From NCBI RefSeq assembly GCF_000787575.1, contig NW_012236520.1, positions 620,001-684,000 on the forward strand: a stretch of 64,000 bases of DNA. Direction: 5' to 3'. The DNA is from Acytostelium subglobosum LB1 (Eukaryota > Evosea > Eumycetozoa > Acytosteliales > Acytosteliaceae). Position numbers and translations under genes: made by a program. This document shows, piece by piece, positions 1 to 11,767 of this stretch. Below the pieces are notes generated by a model. That model had not been told where the DNA came from. It was given only the letters and a program-made list of their open reading frames with translations, and made no database searches. Each line of letters begins with the position of its first letter. The stretch's first letter is position 1.

Positions 1-1112
1 AGAACATTTATCTTATTTTTTGAATTCTACGATAACATATACTAGACCCCTAGTATGTTTGATTAGAGAGTATTATCAAAGTAGTATAAATATTAATATT
101 AGTATTAGTATTTGTATTGTAATTTGAGGCAATAATAACAAACTACATAAAAAAGGACTTGACACTTGTCAATAATAATAATAGTGACATACAACATCGT
201 AACATTCATACCCCATACACCAAACCAAACTCTACTACTATCAGAACGACAAACCATCCATCCGTCAGTCCAGCCAATCAAACAATCAATCAATCAATCA
301 ATCGATCAAATAGTTAGTGTTCGACCTAGCTTGTTGCTTGATTGTGTGTTAACCCTAACCCTCTTGCTGTCTGACTTCCATCGAACACACATTCTCATCC
401 AAACCAACAAACACACACCTTCCTACATCCAATCCAAACAAACACTCACCCCCACCTCACAGTTCACTTTCTTTCTTTCAGGTCCACATACACACACAAT
501 TTAACACTTTATTTTCACTCATTCACTCATTCACTCTCTATCACTCTCCTTTTGTGTGTGCTTGGTTGTCTCTCAAACAAACAACTCAACAACTCACTAT
601 CTCTCTATCTCTACCAACCACTCTATCCCTATCACCATTCATTCATTCATTCAACATTGACACACTCACCACTTCACTTCACATCACATCCAATCGCATC
701 ACAACTCACTCTTGGAGTAGTACTACAACTACTGAGCTCATCAGAAGAAGCAACAGTAGCATTAGACAGTCAGTCAGTCAGTCAGTCAGTTCCAGTCAGT
801 CAGTTCCAGTCATTCACTTCAACAAGACAAAAGTCGACCTATTGTTGTTGTTGCAATTGATGTTTGACCTATCAATCAAGTCACTCAACAATCAGTTACC
901 AGTCTTAGTCTCAGAGCGGTAGCATCGACAAAACATACAGCAATCAATCAATCAATCAATAGATAATCGATAGAATCATACAGAGCAATAGCAACAGTAA
1001 TAATAATATCAAGGTGACGACGACCCAGAAGGGATTGATTGACCAACCGCCAATCAACTGTATCTATCCCCAACCATCCCATCCAAACGCTCCCGCGGTC
1101 CAACCAATTATT
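1..1112. other. gene-poor leader region upstream of the kinase gene
   Basis: No convincing gene is seen. The stretch is AT-rich at its left end. It then becomes low-complexity C/T/A-rich sequence with tandem ATTC, CAAT and CAGT tetranucleotides, for example the CAGT run near 768-792. Reading frames open here on both strands are repeats of Ser, Gln and Asn codons and look accidental. It probably holds the promoter and a long 5' leader of the downstream kinase gene; that is inference from position. Confidence 0.5.
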
Positions 1113-4100
1113 ATGGAACATATCGTCGATCCATTGCCATCTGCTCCTGCCGATCACCATCTCTTAAAGCGAAAGGAACCCTGTCCATACTCTGACGACT
1201 TAGCTTTAAACTCTCCACTTAGACGAATAGGGTAAGTTGAGTGGAAGATACAACAAAGGTGAATGAATTGATCATTTTTCTAATCGTCATCGTCATCATC
1301 GTTATCTTCATTTAGATGCCAGGTGAGACAACAATATATCACAAATCCATTACAGATTACAGAATTCATGTCATATAGCAATAGCAATGGTGGACCTCCA
1401 CCACCGTCTCTTCCACATTTACAACCAATGAATCATCAACAACAACATCATCTACAACAACAAATTCAACAGCAGCAGCAGCAACAACAGCAGCATCAAC
1501 AACTTCAACAACAACAACAACAACAACAACAATGGAATCACCATACATACTTTGGTAATATGGACTCTGGCATTAAGGCACTGAGTGGATCGGTTGCCAC
1601 CCCATTGGCACCATTTGGTATCCATCCTAGCCTAGTGTCACAGACACATCCACACCAAAATCCTCTTAGGCCACTACAACAACAACAACTCGCCTCAAAT
1701 TCCCCGTCCAAGAGTCGGAGAATCACTCCACCACAGACTGTACATAATGAACCAACGTCAACAATGATGACTACAACAACAACTACATCGTCATCATCAC
1801 CACCAACAACAACAACATCATCTTCATCAGATTTAAACAACAATTGTATCACCAATCCAAATACTTCTAGCATCGATGGCATTCATGGAAACAATACCAA
1901 CAACGTCGTCAACTGCAATGGGAGCAACAACAATGGCATGGCACATAGCAAGTTGCACCCGCCCTCATTCGATCCAATTGGTACGAATCACTTTGGCCTG
2001 TTGGGCAGCACAGCTGGACCACATCATCACCAACAGCAGATGATGCCGCAGCCGCAGCAGCAACAACAGGTCTCACCGCCGGCAGTATCCAAACCAATGG
2101 TTGGAGCATACAACAGCATTGTAAATGATAGTAACAATATCAACAGCAGTAACAGCAGTGGCAGTAGCAGTAGCAGCGGTAGCAGCAGTAGTAATGGAAG
2201 CAGCACCAATGGAGTCAATATTGCCAGACCTATGCTAGCCAATGGTAGTATTGGAGTCTATGACAGCAATAGCAACATAGGTAGTAGCAGTAGCAATAGT
2301 ACAAGTGGCAGTGGCATTGGTAGCAACAGTAGCATTAGTGGTAGTAGTAATGTCAATGGAGGTGGCAGTAGTCAACAGCACCAACTATCAACGGCAGCAC
2401 CAGCAGCACCAGCACCAGCACTGTCACAGAATGAGATGGACTCTATATCATTGCATCCAGTAATCATCAACTATATCTATGTCTCTACTACTCAGTTGCT
2501 CAAACAACTATCTGTTCTCTCTGATGTAACTATCTCTATCCCGTCCACCATCAATCAGTCATTGAAGACTCACCAAACACTCTCTTTATCTCAATCTATA
2601 TTAGTTTATGGAAACATCTAGCGATGGATCACGACTATTACTTCGCTCGAGTTACCTAAAGGCAGCGCAGGATATCATCGAGAAGTTGAATGGATCACTT
2701 GGATCATGTCTGGTCACACATAACCTATTGACACCAGACAATCAGATGACTACCAGTGCACAGCAACGTCTACCAATCTACCCACCATACCAAACGATCT
2801 TGCCACCATATCACCAACTTCCAATGTTGCCAGGTCCACAACAACCACAGCAACAGCAACAGCAACAGCAGCAACAACAACAACAACAACAACAGCAGCA
2901 TTCATCTCCACCTCCACCACCACCACAACAGCCACAACCAATGGACACACAGGTACCTCCGCCTCACATCATCTACCAACAACACCAATTACAACAACAG
3001 CAACAACATCAACAACAGCAGCAACAGCAGCATCAACAACAATTGCAACAACAAATACAACAGCAACAACAACAACAGCAACAACATAATAGTCAACTGC
3101 AGCTGGCACTTCAACAGATCTCACAGATGCAGCAACAACTCTCCCACCAGGCTCAGATCCAACAGCAACAGCAGCACCAGCAACAACAGCAACAGCAACA
3201 GCAGCAGCACCAGCCCAAGAAGAAGAAGGACAAGAACGCAACGTCGGTGCTGTGGACTCTCAACTTCCCCGAGATTCGCAACGCCTACGTTGACTTTAGG
3301 AACACCAAGCTGTCCGACTTTAAGATGTTGAACCTACTGGGCTGTGGCTCATTCGCCAAAGTACGTCTCTGTCAACATCTTCAAACCAAGAGGTTGTTCT
3401 GCATGAAGATACTCAATCAGAACAAGATCATTCGATTGCGACAAGAGGCACATGTATGCAGTGAGAAAGAGGTACTACTTTCAATCGATCATAGGTTCAT
3501 TGTAAAGTTGTAAGTTGATGTATATCCGAATCTGAATCCAAATCAATCAATCATACTAACCTAACGCATTACACTCCTACTTAGGTTCTCAACGTACAAG
3601 GACAAAAAGTCATTATACTTCTTACAAGAGTACATACCTGGAGGTGAACTATTTGATCACATTCGATCATGTAGGAGTCTTTCCCTAAAGGCAACAAGAT
3701 GTTATGCTGCAGAGATTGTGTTGGCACTTGAGTACCTTCATGGTGAAGGTATTATATATAGGTATGTAATGATTGTGAGATGACGATGAAGATGAGATGA
3801 TGAAGATGACACTGCTGATCCACTAACACAACATGTTATTACAATCTTCAGAGACTTAAAACCAGAGAACTTACTTATTGACTTGGATGGTCATATAAAG
3901 TTGACAGACTTTGGATTCGCAAAGAAGATCATTGACGATACAAAGAGCATGTGTGGAACACCAGAGTACATTGCCCCAGAGATATTGTCAGGACATGGTC
4001 ATGGAAAGTCGGTGGACTGGTGGTCGCTTGGCATCCTGATCTACGAGATGCTGGTTGGTGTACCACCATTTATCGCCGATCAACACAATGACATATTCAA

Positions 4101-4446
4101 GTTGGTGCGCGAGTGCAATGTGGAGCGCAAGATACCGGCCAACTTTGATCCAGATGCCAAGGACCTCATCCAGAAGCTGGTGGTCGTAGACGTTGACAGT
4201 CGACTGGGCTGTGGCAGTGGTGGCGTTGCCGACCTCAAGAACCATCCATTCTTTGCCACGGTCGACTGGAAGAACCTGGAGAACACCAACGAGAAGGGTC
4301 CTCTGACGCCCAAGATTCGCGACGCCAGTCTGGACGGCGACGACAGTTCCTCAAACGAAGACGAAGACGATGATGAAGACGACAGTGCCATTGATGCATC
4401 AGACATACTAAGGAAGAGGAAGACTGAATTCTTTGAAAGATTTTAA
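1113..4446 (+). CDS. PKA-like AGC serine/threonine kinase with long Gln-rich N-terminus
   Basis: Five exons keep frame: 1113-1231, 1316-2459, 2605-3509, 3585-3761, 3852-4446, about 979 residues. The first ~600 residues are disordered, with Gln, Ser/Gly/Asn and Thr tracts. A nuclear-signal-like KKKK block precedes the kinase. The kinase domain shows the glycine loop GCGSFAKV, the lysine in FCMKIL, YRDLKPEN, TDFGFAK and [10 protein letters not shown], so it should be catalytically active. The chain ends FFERF, the C-terminal FxxF seen in PKA catalytic subunits. An acidic tail (4330-4400) lies just before it. The activation-loop Thr of PKA aligns with Ser in KSMCGTPE. D. discoideum PkaC is about 648 residues and also has a low-complexity N-terminus; this one is much longer. 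It could be PkaC or a diverged paralogue. By family it would phosphorylate targets downstream of cAMP in development. Confidence 0.88.
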
Positions 4447-4550
4447 GTTTATCATTCAACATTACATAAATGTTGTTGTTCCTGTAGTTTGTTCCACACA
4501 AGTATGATCATGATCACTCGTAACGACATCTACGAATAATTTGTTCGTGA

Positions 4551-4859
4551 TCACACATAACTTATAAATCTTGGTAAGTTGACCAACTCTGAGACAACCA
4601 ATCGGCTTCGTCCCTTGGAAAGTCAATGAGTGAATTGATCAAAATGCGAGCGAATGGAGAAAGGCACACTCACACATTCCTTTTGCAGATCTATTGATGT
4701 GACCTTTGGTCCCGCAAGTTCGGGCCTCACATCACCAGCAAACGTGTTGAGAAAAATATCGTTGAGCCAAGTTCTAGATGTGGAGACAGCCAAAGTTGTT
4801 TTCATTATGATAATGTCAAAGTAAATGGGCTGTGGAAGTGAGATAAAACATAGTACCAT
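4551..4859 (-). CDS. possible small two-exon gene, not recognised
   Basis: On the minus strand an ATG at 4859 opens a frame to 4674. A GTGAGT donor follows, and an AG acceptor at 4614-4615 continues in the same phase to a TGA at 4551, giving about 82 residues. The composition (LAVSTSRTWLNDIF, GDVRPELAGPKVTS) is less repetitive than neighbouring chance frames, which is the only reason it is listed. A second open frame overlaps just upstream (to about 5010) and might belong to it. I recognise no domain. It could equally be chance or the remains of a gene; there is no supporting promoter signal. Confidence 0.22.
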
Positions 4860-5254
4860 CAAACAAGTTAATCATGATCTTGCCATCACATCGCTCACTC
4901 ATCTCCACGATAATGGTGATCGGGTCCAGCCATTGACCTTTACGGGTTGTGTTTGGACCATGTAATGGAGAAAGAAAACACCTAGTGTGCCTGGTTCCTG
5001 GCCCATCAATCAATTCACACTCCTTTCCTCCTTGTTGTTGTTCGAATGTACTAAGTTGTACTTGTTGTAATCAAGTTCCTCATCCACCTCTTCCTCCTAA
5101 CTCCACGTTGTTGGACTATCCAATCAACATCATCAACCTCATCAACATCACATCACTCTCATAAATCAATCATTCATCACCATCTGTCAACATTAATACA
5201 TGTACTATTACTAAATACCAAACTATTTATTTATTAACAAATTATTATTAGAGA

Positions 5255-8200
5255 ATGGCCACCCTTCATTCTAATTATTTATTATCAACACTATTCTTGT
5301 CACTATTACTTGTATCTCTTGTCCAGAGTAAGTGACTCCTTAGGCACATACTCTCTCGGCAAACTCACACAAGTCTAACTCAAACTCACAAACACACAAA
5401 CTACTACATTAGGTACACATTTCAGATTTGGAACAATATCATGGATGCCAGTATCCAGAGCTAAATATAATACTATAGAGTTCAGTGTCGAACTGGGCTT
5501 TAGAACCGATTATGTAAACTTTATGACTGTACAAGTGGGCCAACCAATCGTTGGCTACAACAATGACAACTACACTGGCACCGACATTGGCACACTCTAC
5601 TTTGGCCAGGACGATGACTATGAACAACCAGTGTGTGTGGTCAACTCAAAGAATGACCAGGACAACTGGTTCACTTGTACCGCCACCGTGTACTATACCT
5701 ACCCCACGCAGAGTGCCTCCTACGACGTGCACTTTGAAGGCTTCGCCCGTCTGCGCAGTCTTTTAAACAATGCCAACAGCAGCTACTCAATCTCCTCCTC
5801 CGTCCACATTGCTCCACCAACCGCCAATGGACTGGTCCAACAATCGGTCGTTGGCAGTACACTGCCAATCATCACAATGACCAAGGGTGTGAACAATAGT
5901 TTCCAGATGGTGGCCTACAACTCGGACCCAAGCCGAACACTCCATTTCCGTCTTGCCACACCCACCGAGATGGGCAGTAGCAAGCTCACCCAACCCGTCG
6001 GACTGACCGTGTCGACCACTGGTATCCTGTCGTTTGTGCCACCCACCGAGGGACTCTACTCGACCCAAGTGATCATCAGCAATGGTTATGATTATGTGGC
6101 CGTTGACTTTATCATTAGTGCCGACAACAATGTCAATGTACCATTCTTTATCGACCCAACTCCACACAATGAGGACATTATCAAGTGTGCTCCTGACGTA
6201 CCAGTCACATGGACCTACAAGGCTGCCTCCAACCTGACCAATGCCATCGTCACAATATTTGACGCCAACCTACCAGTTGGTGTTACCAGTACCACTTCGG
6301 GAGCCAATCCAACAACAGTCATCTCCAACTGGACACCAAACTTCCGACAAATCGGTAGTTATGTTGTATCAATTGGTGCAAAGGATCAAAGAGGTGTATA
6401 TTCAACATCACAAACTTCTTTTATTCTTTTAGTTGGTATGTTTGTTAATTAGGATCATTCATTCAATCAATCAAATATTAACTTAAACATCAACAATATT
6501 CATTTCAGAATCTCCACCATGTGGACATGGACAACTTAAACCATCATGTAATGTAAACTCCAATCCACAGGGATGTTGTACATGCCAGACTGGATTTGAT
6601 CCATCGACCAATTGTTTCGAATGTCTTCCAGGTCACTTTGGTGATTCCTGTGCACTTGACCCAGTTTGCATTCATGGACAAGTCAACTCTGGCTCTTTGG
6701 GTGATGGTACATGTGTTTGTGACTATGGATACACTGGAGTGACCTGTGACAAACCATTGAATGACTATTGTAACTCTGCCGAAGGTTCAAGTGTCTATCA
6801 ATCTTCCAAGAATGGTGGTTTCCTCACACCCTATGACATTGATGTCTATGTTGCACCGACTGGTCCAGCCTTTGCCGTACCCATCAAGTTGTTGGCCAAC
6901 CCCACTCCCAACCTACTGGACATCTACGTCGTGTTGGACATTACACCAACCAATGAGTTCCGTCGCGCCGACTACCAACAAAACATTGGTTCATTCATCT
7001 ACCGTCTACAAAACTACAATGCCAATGTTAACTTTGGACTGGGATTCTTCTCTGACCTTGGATTTTACTCGTTTGACTTCCAACATGTCCTCCCCATCGG
7101 CTCACCAATCGCACCATACTTCCAATCCAAGCAGACCTACAACTCGTTGTACGTTAACTCTACAATGAACAGTTTGAAAGCATTGAACGCTGCCGCCTCT
7201 ACTGGACTTGGTTGGAGACGTGGTGCCTATCGTCTGGTGCTCATACTCACTGATCACGACTGTGACACCTTCACATCGTCATTTGCCAACGAAGTACACA
7301 ACAACTTGGTCAACAACTTTATAATGCCAGTGGTTCAATCAGTTGGCGGTGCCCCATTAGACAATTGGAACCAATTCCTTTCGAGCAATAAGTTTGGACT
7401 GTCTGATATCTCTAACAAGTCTGGTGCCGACTGGTCTGGCAAGGCATTGAACAGTATCTTCAATTCATTCTCTACTGCCACACCATTCATTGTTGGTGAT
7501 ACTCGTGGTTTTGTACCAAACACTGCTCTACCTACTTTCACCGTGGCCGCCAACGGTACCTATGACCTTCCCCTTCAGGTCAAGTACCCATCCAGTAGTG
7601 TTGCCTCTATTACAAACGTCAACTTTTTAGTCAACGTACCAGGTTATGGACAGACCAATGTTAACCTAGAGTTTAACCATGTACCAACTGCCACCTCAGT
7701 ATCATTGACTGCCTCTACCACCCAAGCAACAACGTTTACACTACCAATATCCGATCCAGACAACAACAAGATGACTGTACGCTTCCCAACTCTACCAACC
7801 AAGGGTACTCTACGATTGAGTGATACCAACGCACAAGTGACCAGTACCACTGCTACCTACCCATCATCCCAGAGTTTCAGCTTCCAAGGTACTACGGGTG
7901 GTGTTACCGACACCTTAACCTATGCTGTCAGTGATGGATGTTCAGAGGCCACTGCAACAATCACCATAACGATCCAAGCAACAGTTGACCCACGTCCACA
8001 AGCATACCCATCTACCATTGGTGTATTGGCCGGAGAAGCATACACGTTCACAGTGAACTACACATCAATAATGTCCAATGGACAAGTGTATGTCAAGTTC
8101 CAAAGCATCCCCGAGTATGGAGAGTTGTCCTACATGTTGTTTGGAACGAAGCGTGTAATCACTGGAGTCAATGATGGTTCATCCATTCCACCTACACTCA

Positions 8201-9732
8201 CCTACGAGCCATCAATCAGTGGTGTTGGTATAACCGATACGTTCACCTTTAGTGTTGTAACACCACAAGGCCTAGAGTCCCAGACCACCGCCACTGTCTC
8301 CTTGATCATCATTGATCGTCCACGTGACACCTATGCACCAAACATCAATGTCAACACCACCACCAACTATCCTATCTACTTTGGTATCCCTGCCGTGATC
8401 CTCTACTCCAACGAACTGACCGAGAAGATTGTAATGACCAGCAGTGGACGTGGACAACTCTATGGTGTGACCTGCATGGAACCAGGCTGTCTTGTACAGC
8501 TGGACCCACGTGTTGAATCATACACTGCCAAGTCCAACGGACAGTATCAATTCCTCTATGTACCCGAGGTCAACACATCTGGTGATGGACTAATGTACAT
8601 TCAGTACACTGCTATGGGTCGTACCGGTACATTGAATGGACGTGTCTATATCAATGTAAAGTACGTACCACAACTACATCCAACAAAGTTCCTCTGGTAC
8701 TCTATCATCACTGATGCCATGCGTGCCGACAACATTACCAACCCCAACCGTCAATCATACATGAACCCTGTACTATCTGACATCCCAGCCGATGGAACAC
8801 TCACTCTACCAAAGAACTCTGTTGCCATACTATACTTTGGTTATCCATCATTCAATCAATATGGTCTGGTCAACTCTGTTGGTGGTCGTGGTCAATTCCT
8901 ACTCAACCGAAAGTACTTTAACCAACCAGTCACTGGACGTACACCACTACGTCTAAACTCTGACCAGGACTTTTACCGCAATGGACAAGCGACATCGTCA
9001 TTGGTGTTTGTTGCCGGTAGTGGAGAGACTGGTTATGGATATGCCCGTTTGACTGGATCGGCCATCATCAACCCAGATGGTGGCGCAGTGGAGTACACTT
9101 CCAATCCAGCATCACTTGTGATCAATGTCGTCGAAGAATTGATCAAACCATCAATCACCTACAATCCAGACTTTACATCCACAGATGGTGTAGTTAGATT
9201 GAACCAAGTGATCTATTCCATAGTTGATCCATCCGCCGAGAACACTAACGTAACAATGGCCTTTACATTGTTGGACAATGATGGAGTAGTTGTATCCAAC
9301 TCAATATTCCAAGTCTATGATCAATGTCGCCGTGATTATACCTCTGACAAGTTGGCCGCCACTCAAGACATTGTTGACAACAACTCTACCTATGTAATGA
9401 TTGGTACACCGGCCCAACTGTACACTCAATTCAATCAATGTAGTATTGGATTCACTCTACCATCCAATCAGTTCTACACACTGTTGGTAGTATTGAACAA
9501 TACAGCTCTGACCACACATCCTTTGGCCAACAGTACCAACCTTGCCTCCACTACCACCGTACCCATCAAGTTCCCATCACAACAATGGCAAGATCAAGTG
9601 AACCACAACAACCCCTACGTCATACCAGCCACAGTAGCCGCAGTAGCTGTAGTCGTAGCTGCAATCATAGCTGTACTATATGCAAAGTTTAGTGCTGCCG
9701 CTGCACCAACTTCATCATTCTTTGGACAATAA
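5255..9732 (+). CDS. large integrin-beta-like (Sib-type) surface protein
   Basis: Three exons keep frame: 5255-5327, 5413-6435, 6509-9732, about 1439 residues. Exon 1 is a signal peptide (hydrophobic run LSTLFLSLLLVSLVQS). The ectodomain has Ig/cadherin-like beta modules. A Cys-rich EGF-like stretch follows (6510-6770; CxCDYGYTGVTC). Next is a von Willebrand A-like domain (about 6890-7500) in which the metal-site motif reads LDITPT rather than DxSxS. Further beta-rich repeats, many N-glycosylation sites and one C-terminal membrane helix (AVAVVVAAIIAVLYA) complete it. The cytoplasmic tail is only about 15 residues and lacks NPxY. Dictyostelium Sib proteins share signal peptide, VWA, EGF and one helix and act in adhesion; the short tail departs from them. 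Codon use is G+C-richer than the spacers. The Sib assignment is inference from architecture. Confidence 0.8.
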
Positions 9733-9819
9733 ATGTCATACTATTACTGTTATTACTTGTTGTTGTCTTTATGTATTCATAATACTACTGATTGAACGGA
9801 TCAATGAATGTTCCATTGT

Positions 9820-10548
<729 letters not shown>

Positions 10549-11442
10549 TTACATCATTCGTCATTTGGTTTGGTTTGATTGATTGATTGGTTGTATGAAG
10601 TATTGATTAGTTGGGTACGTCAACACAATCTATTGTGATGATGATGGTGATTAGGTATATTATACCTTTAATGAGTTCATATTATTATGTATGTATATAT
10701 ATTAATGTTATTACAAGTAGGTAATTATGTAAAATGATGAATGGTTGATCATCAATCTTGATTCATTCAGTTTGAGATGAGTGTGTGAAGTTAACTTAGT
10801 TGATGAAATGGAATGGAATGAGAGTGGTATGTAATGAAAAGAGATAGAGAGACAGATATTGAGGGAAACAATGAAAGATGTCTATTTATTTTAGAGAGAA
10901 AGTGATCACTTATTCAAAGTAATAGTATAACATCAATTCAGATAGGAAACATATGATAAAAGGATGTTAAATTAAATATCACACACAGTAGTTGAGATAA
11001 TGTCGATAATGGCATATCTATTAAGAATTGATTGACTGGATTGATGAATAGAGTAGATTCAAGTACAATGGCGAGACTTGACGACTCTATTCAAGAGTGA
11101 ACGACAGTCATTCTTGGAATTGACTGTGTAAGTGGGTTTGTAAGCATGACAACAGTCAGTCAAATAGATAAGAAAACTTTAAATATCCATAAATAACCGA
11201 ATACTCTTCAAAGATCTCTCTTGTGCGTGTGACAACGATAAAGACGGATCGCAGGCTACTTCAAAAGAAGTTCAATGCTAACAGAATCATAATATTAGGT
11301 GTCATTATGAACGACCTCATCCTCAATGAACCAGGTTGCAAGCGACACAGTCAGGTGAAACCGTCCACCTACCGCGGACTTGCTATGGCAAATGTTAACC
11401 TCTTTAATTTTTAGTCTCTAAAAAAAAAGAAAAGGTTATCTT
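10549..11442. other. spacer upstream of the UMP-CMP kinase gene
   Basis: AT-rich sequence, probably containing the pyrK promoter next to 10549. Nothing else is convincing. A 63-codon plus-strand frame at 11223-11414 is non-repetitive but has no recognisable domain and ends at the T-rich end of the tRNA-Ala gene. I see no structured RNA here. Confidence 0.4.
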
Positions 11443-11514
11443 TGGAGGTGCCGGGTATCGATCCCGGTTCTCAAGCATGCAAAGCTAGCATTCTACCATG
11501 TATACCACACCCCC
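11443..11514 (-). tRNA. tRNA-Ala (UGC)
   Basis: The minus strand folds as a 72-nt cloverleaf. The seven-pair acceptor stem GGGGGUG/CACCUCC has one G-U pair and discriminator A. The anticodon loop is UUUGCAU with anticodon UGC, and the T arm is CCGGG-AUCGAUA-CCCGG. There is no intron. A run of T on the minus strand just past the 3' end (11419-11428) would serve as the RNA polymerase III terminator. One anticodon-stem pair is U-U. Confidence 0.93.
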
Positions 11515-11606
11515 TTGGATGATGGAAATTGAAGCATTAGAGTCGGATATGAAAAATCGTGATCACCAGATCAATCGAACATGAATACCACACCCCTTAG
11601 ATGATG
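11502..11606. repeat. partial duplication of the tRNA-Ala 5' end
   Basis: Positions 11502-11524 (the tRNA 5' end plus flank) reappear at 11585-11606 with small differences: ATACCACACCCC, then TTGGATGATG in the first copy and TTAGATGATG in the second. Only the acceptor/D-arm part is copied, so this is a tRNA fragment and not a second gene. Such partial copies can be left by insertion events at tRNA loci or by local duplication. Confidence 0.6.
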
Positions 11607-11767
11607 TGAGCTCAAACCTCGGAAACAAACCTTGTAAATCTCGATCTGGAAACTGAAATGACATAGAATTAAGTTAGACTTAATGGCAGTGACTGACTGT
11701 TCCTTATTCCATTTTTGTTTAATTCCAATGTTGCACCTCGAGCTTCCCCTACCTAGAGATAATCAGA

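Noticed and set aside
166-922. Open plus-strand frames of about 100-120 codons at the left end
   Set aside because: Made of tandem repeats read in several phases (Gln, Ser, His, Asn, Thr); no domain and no splice partner.
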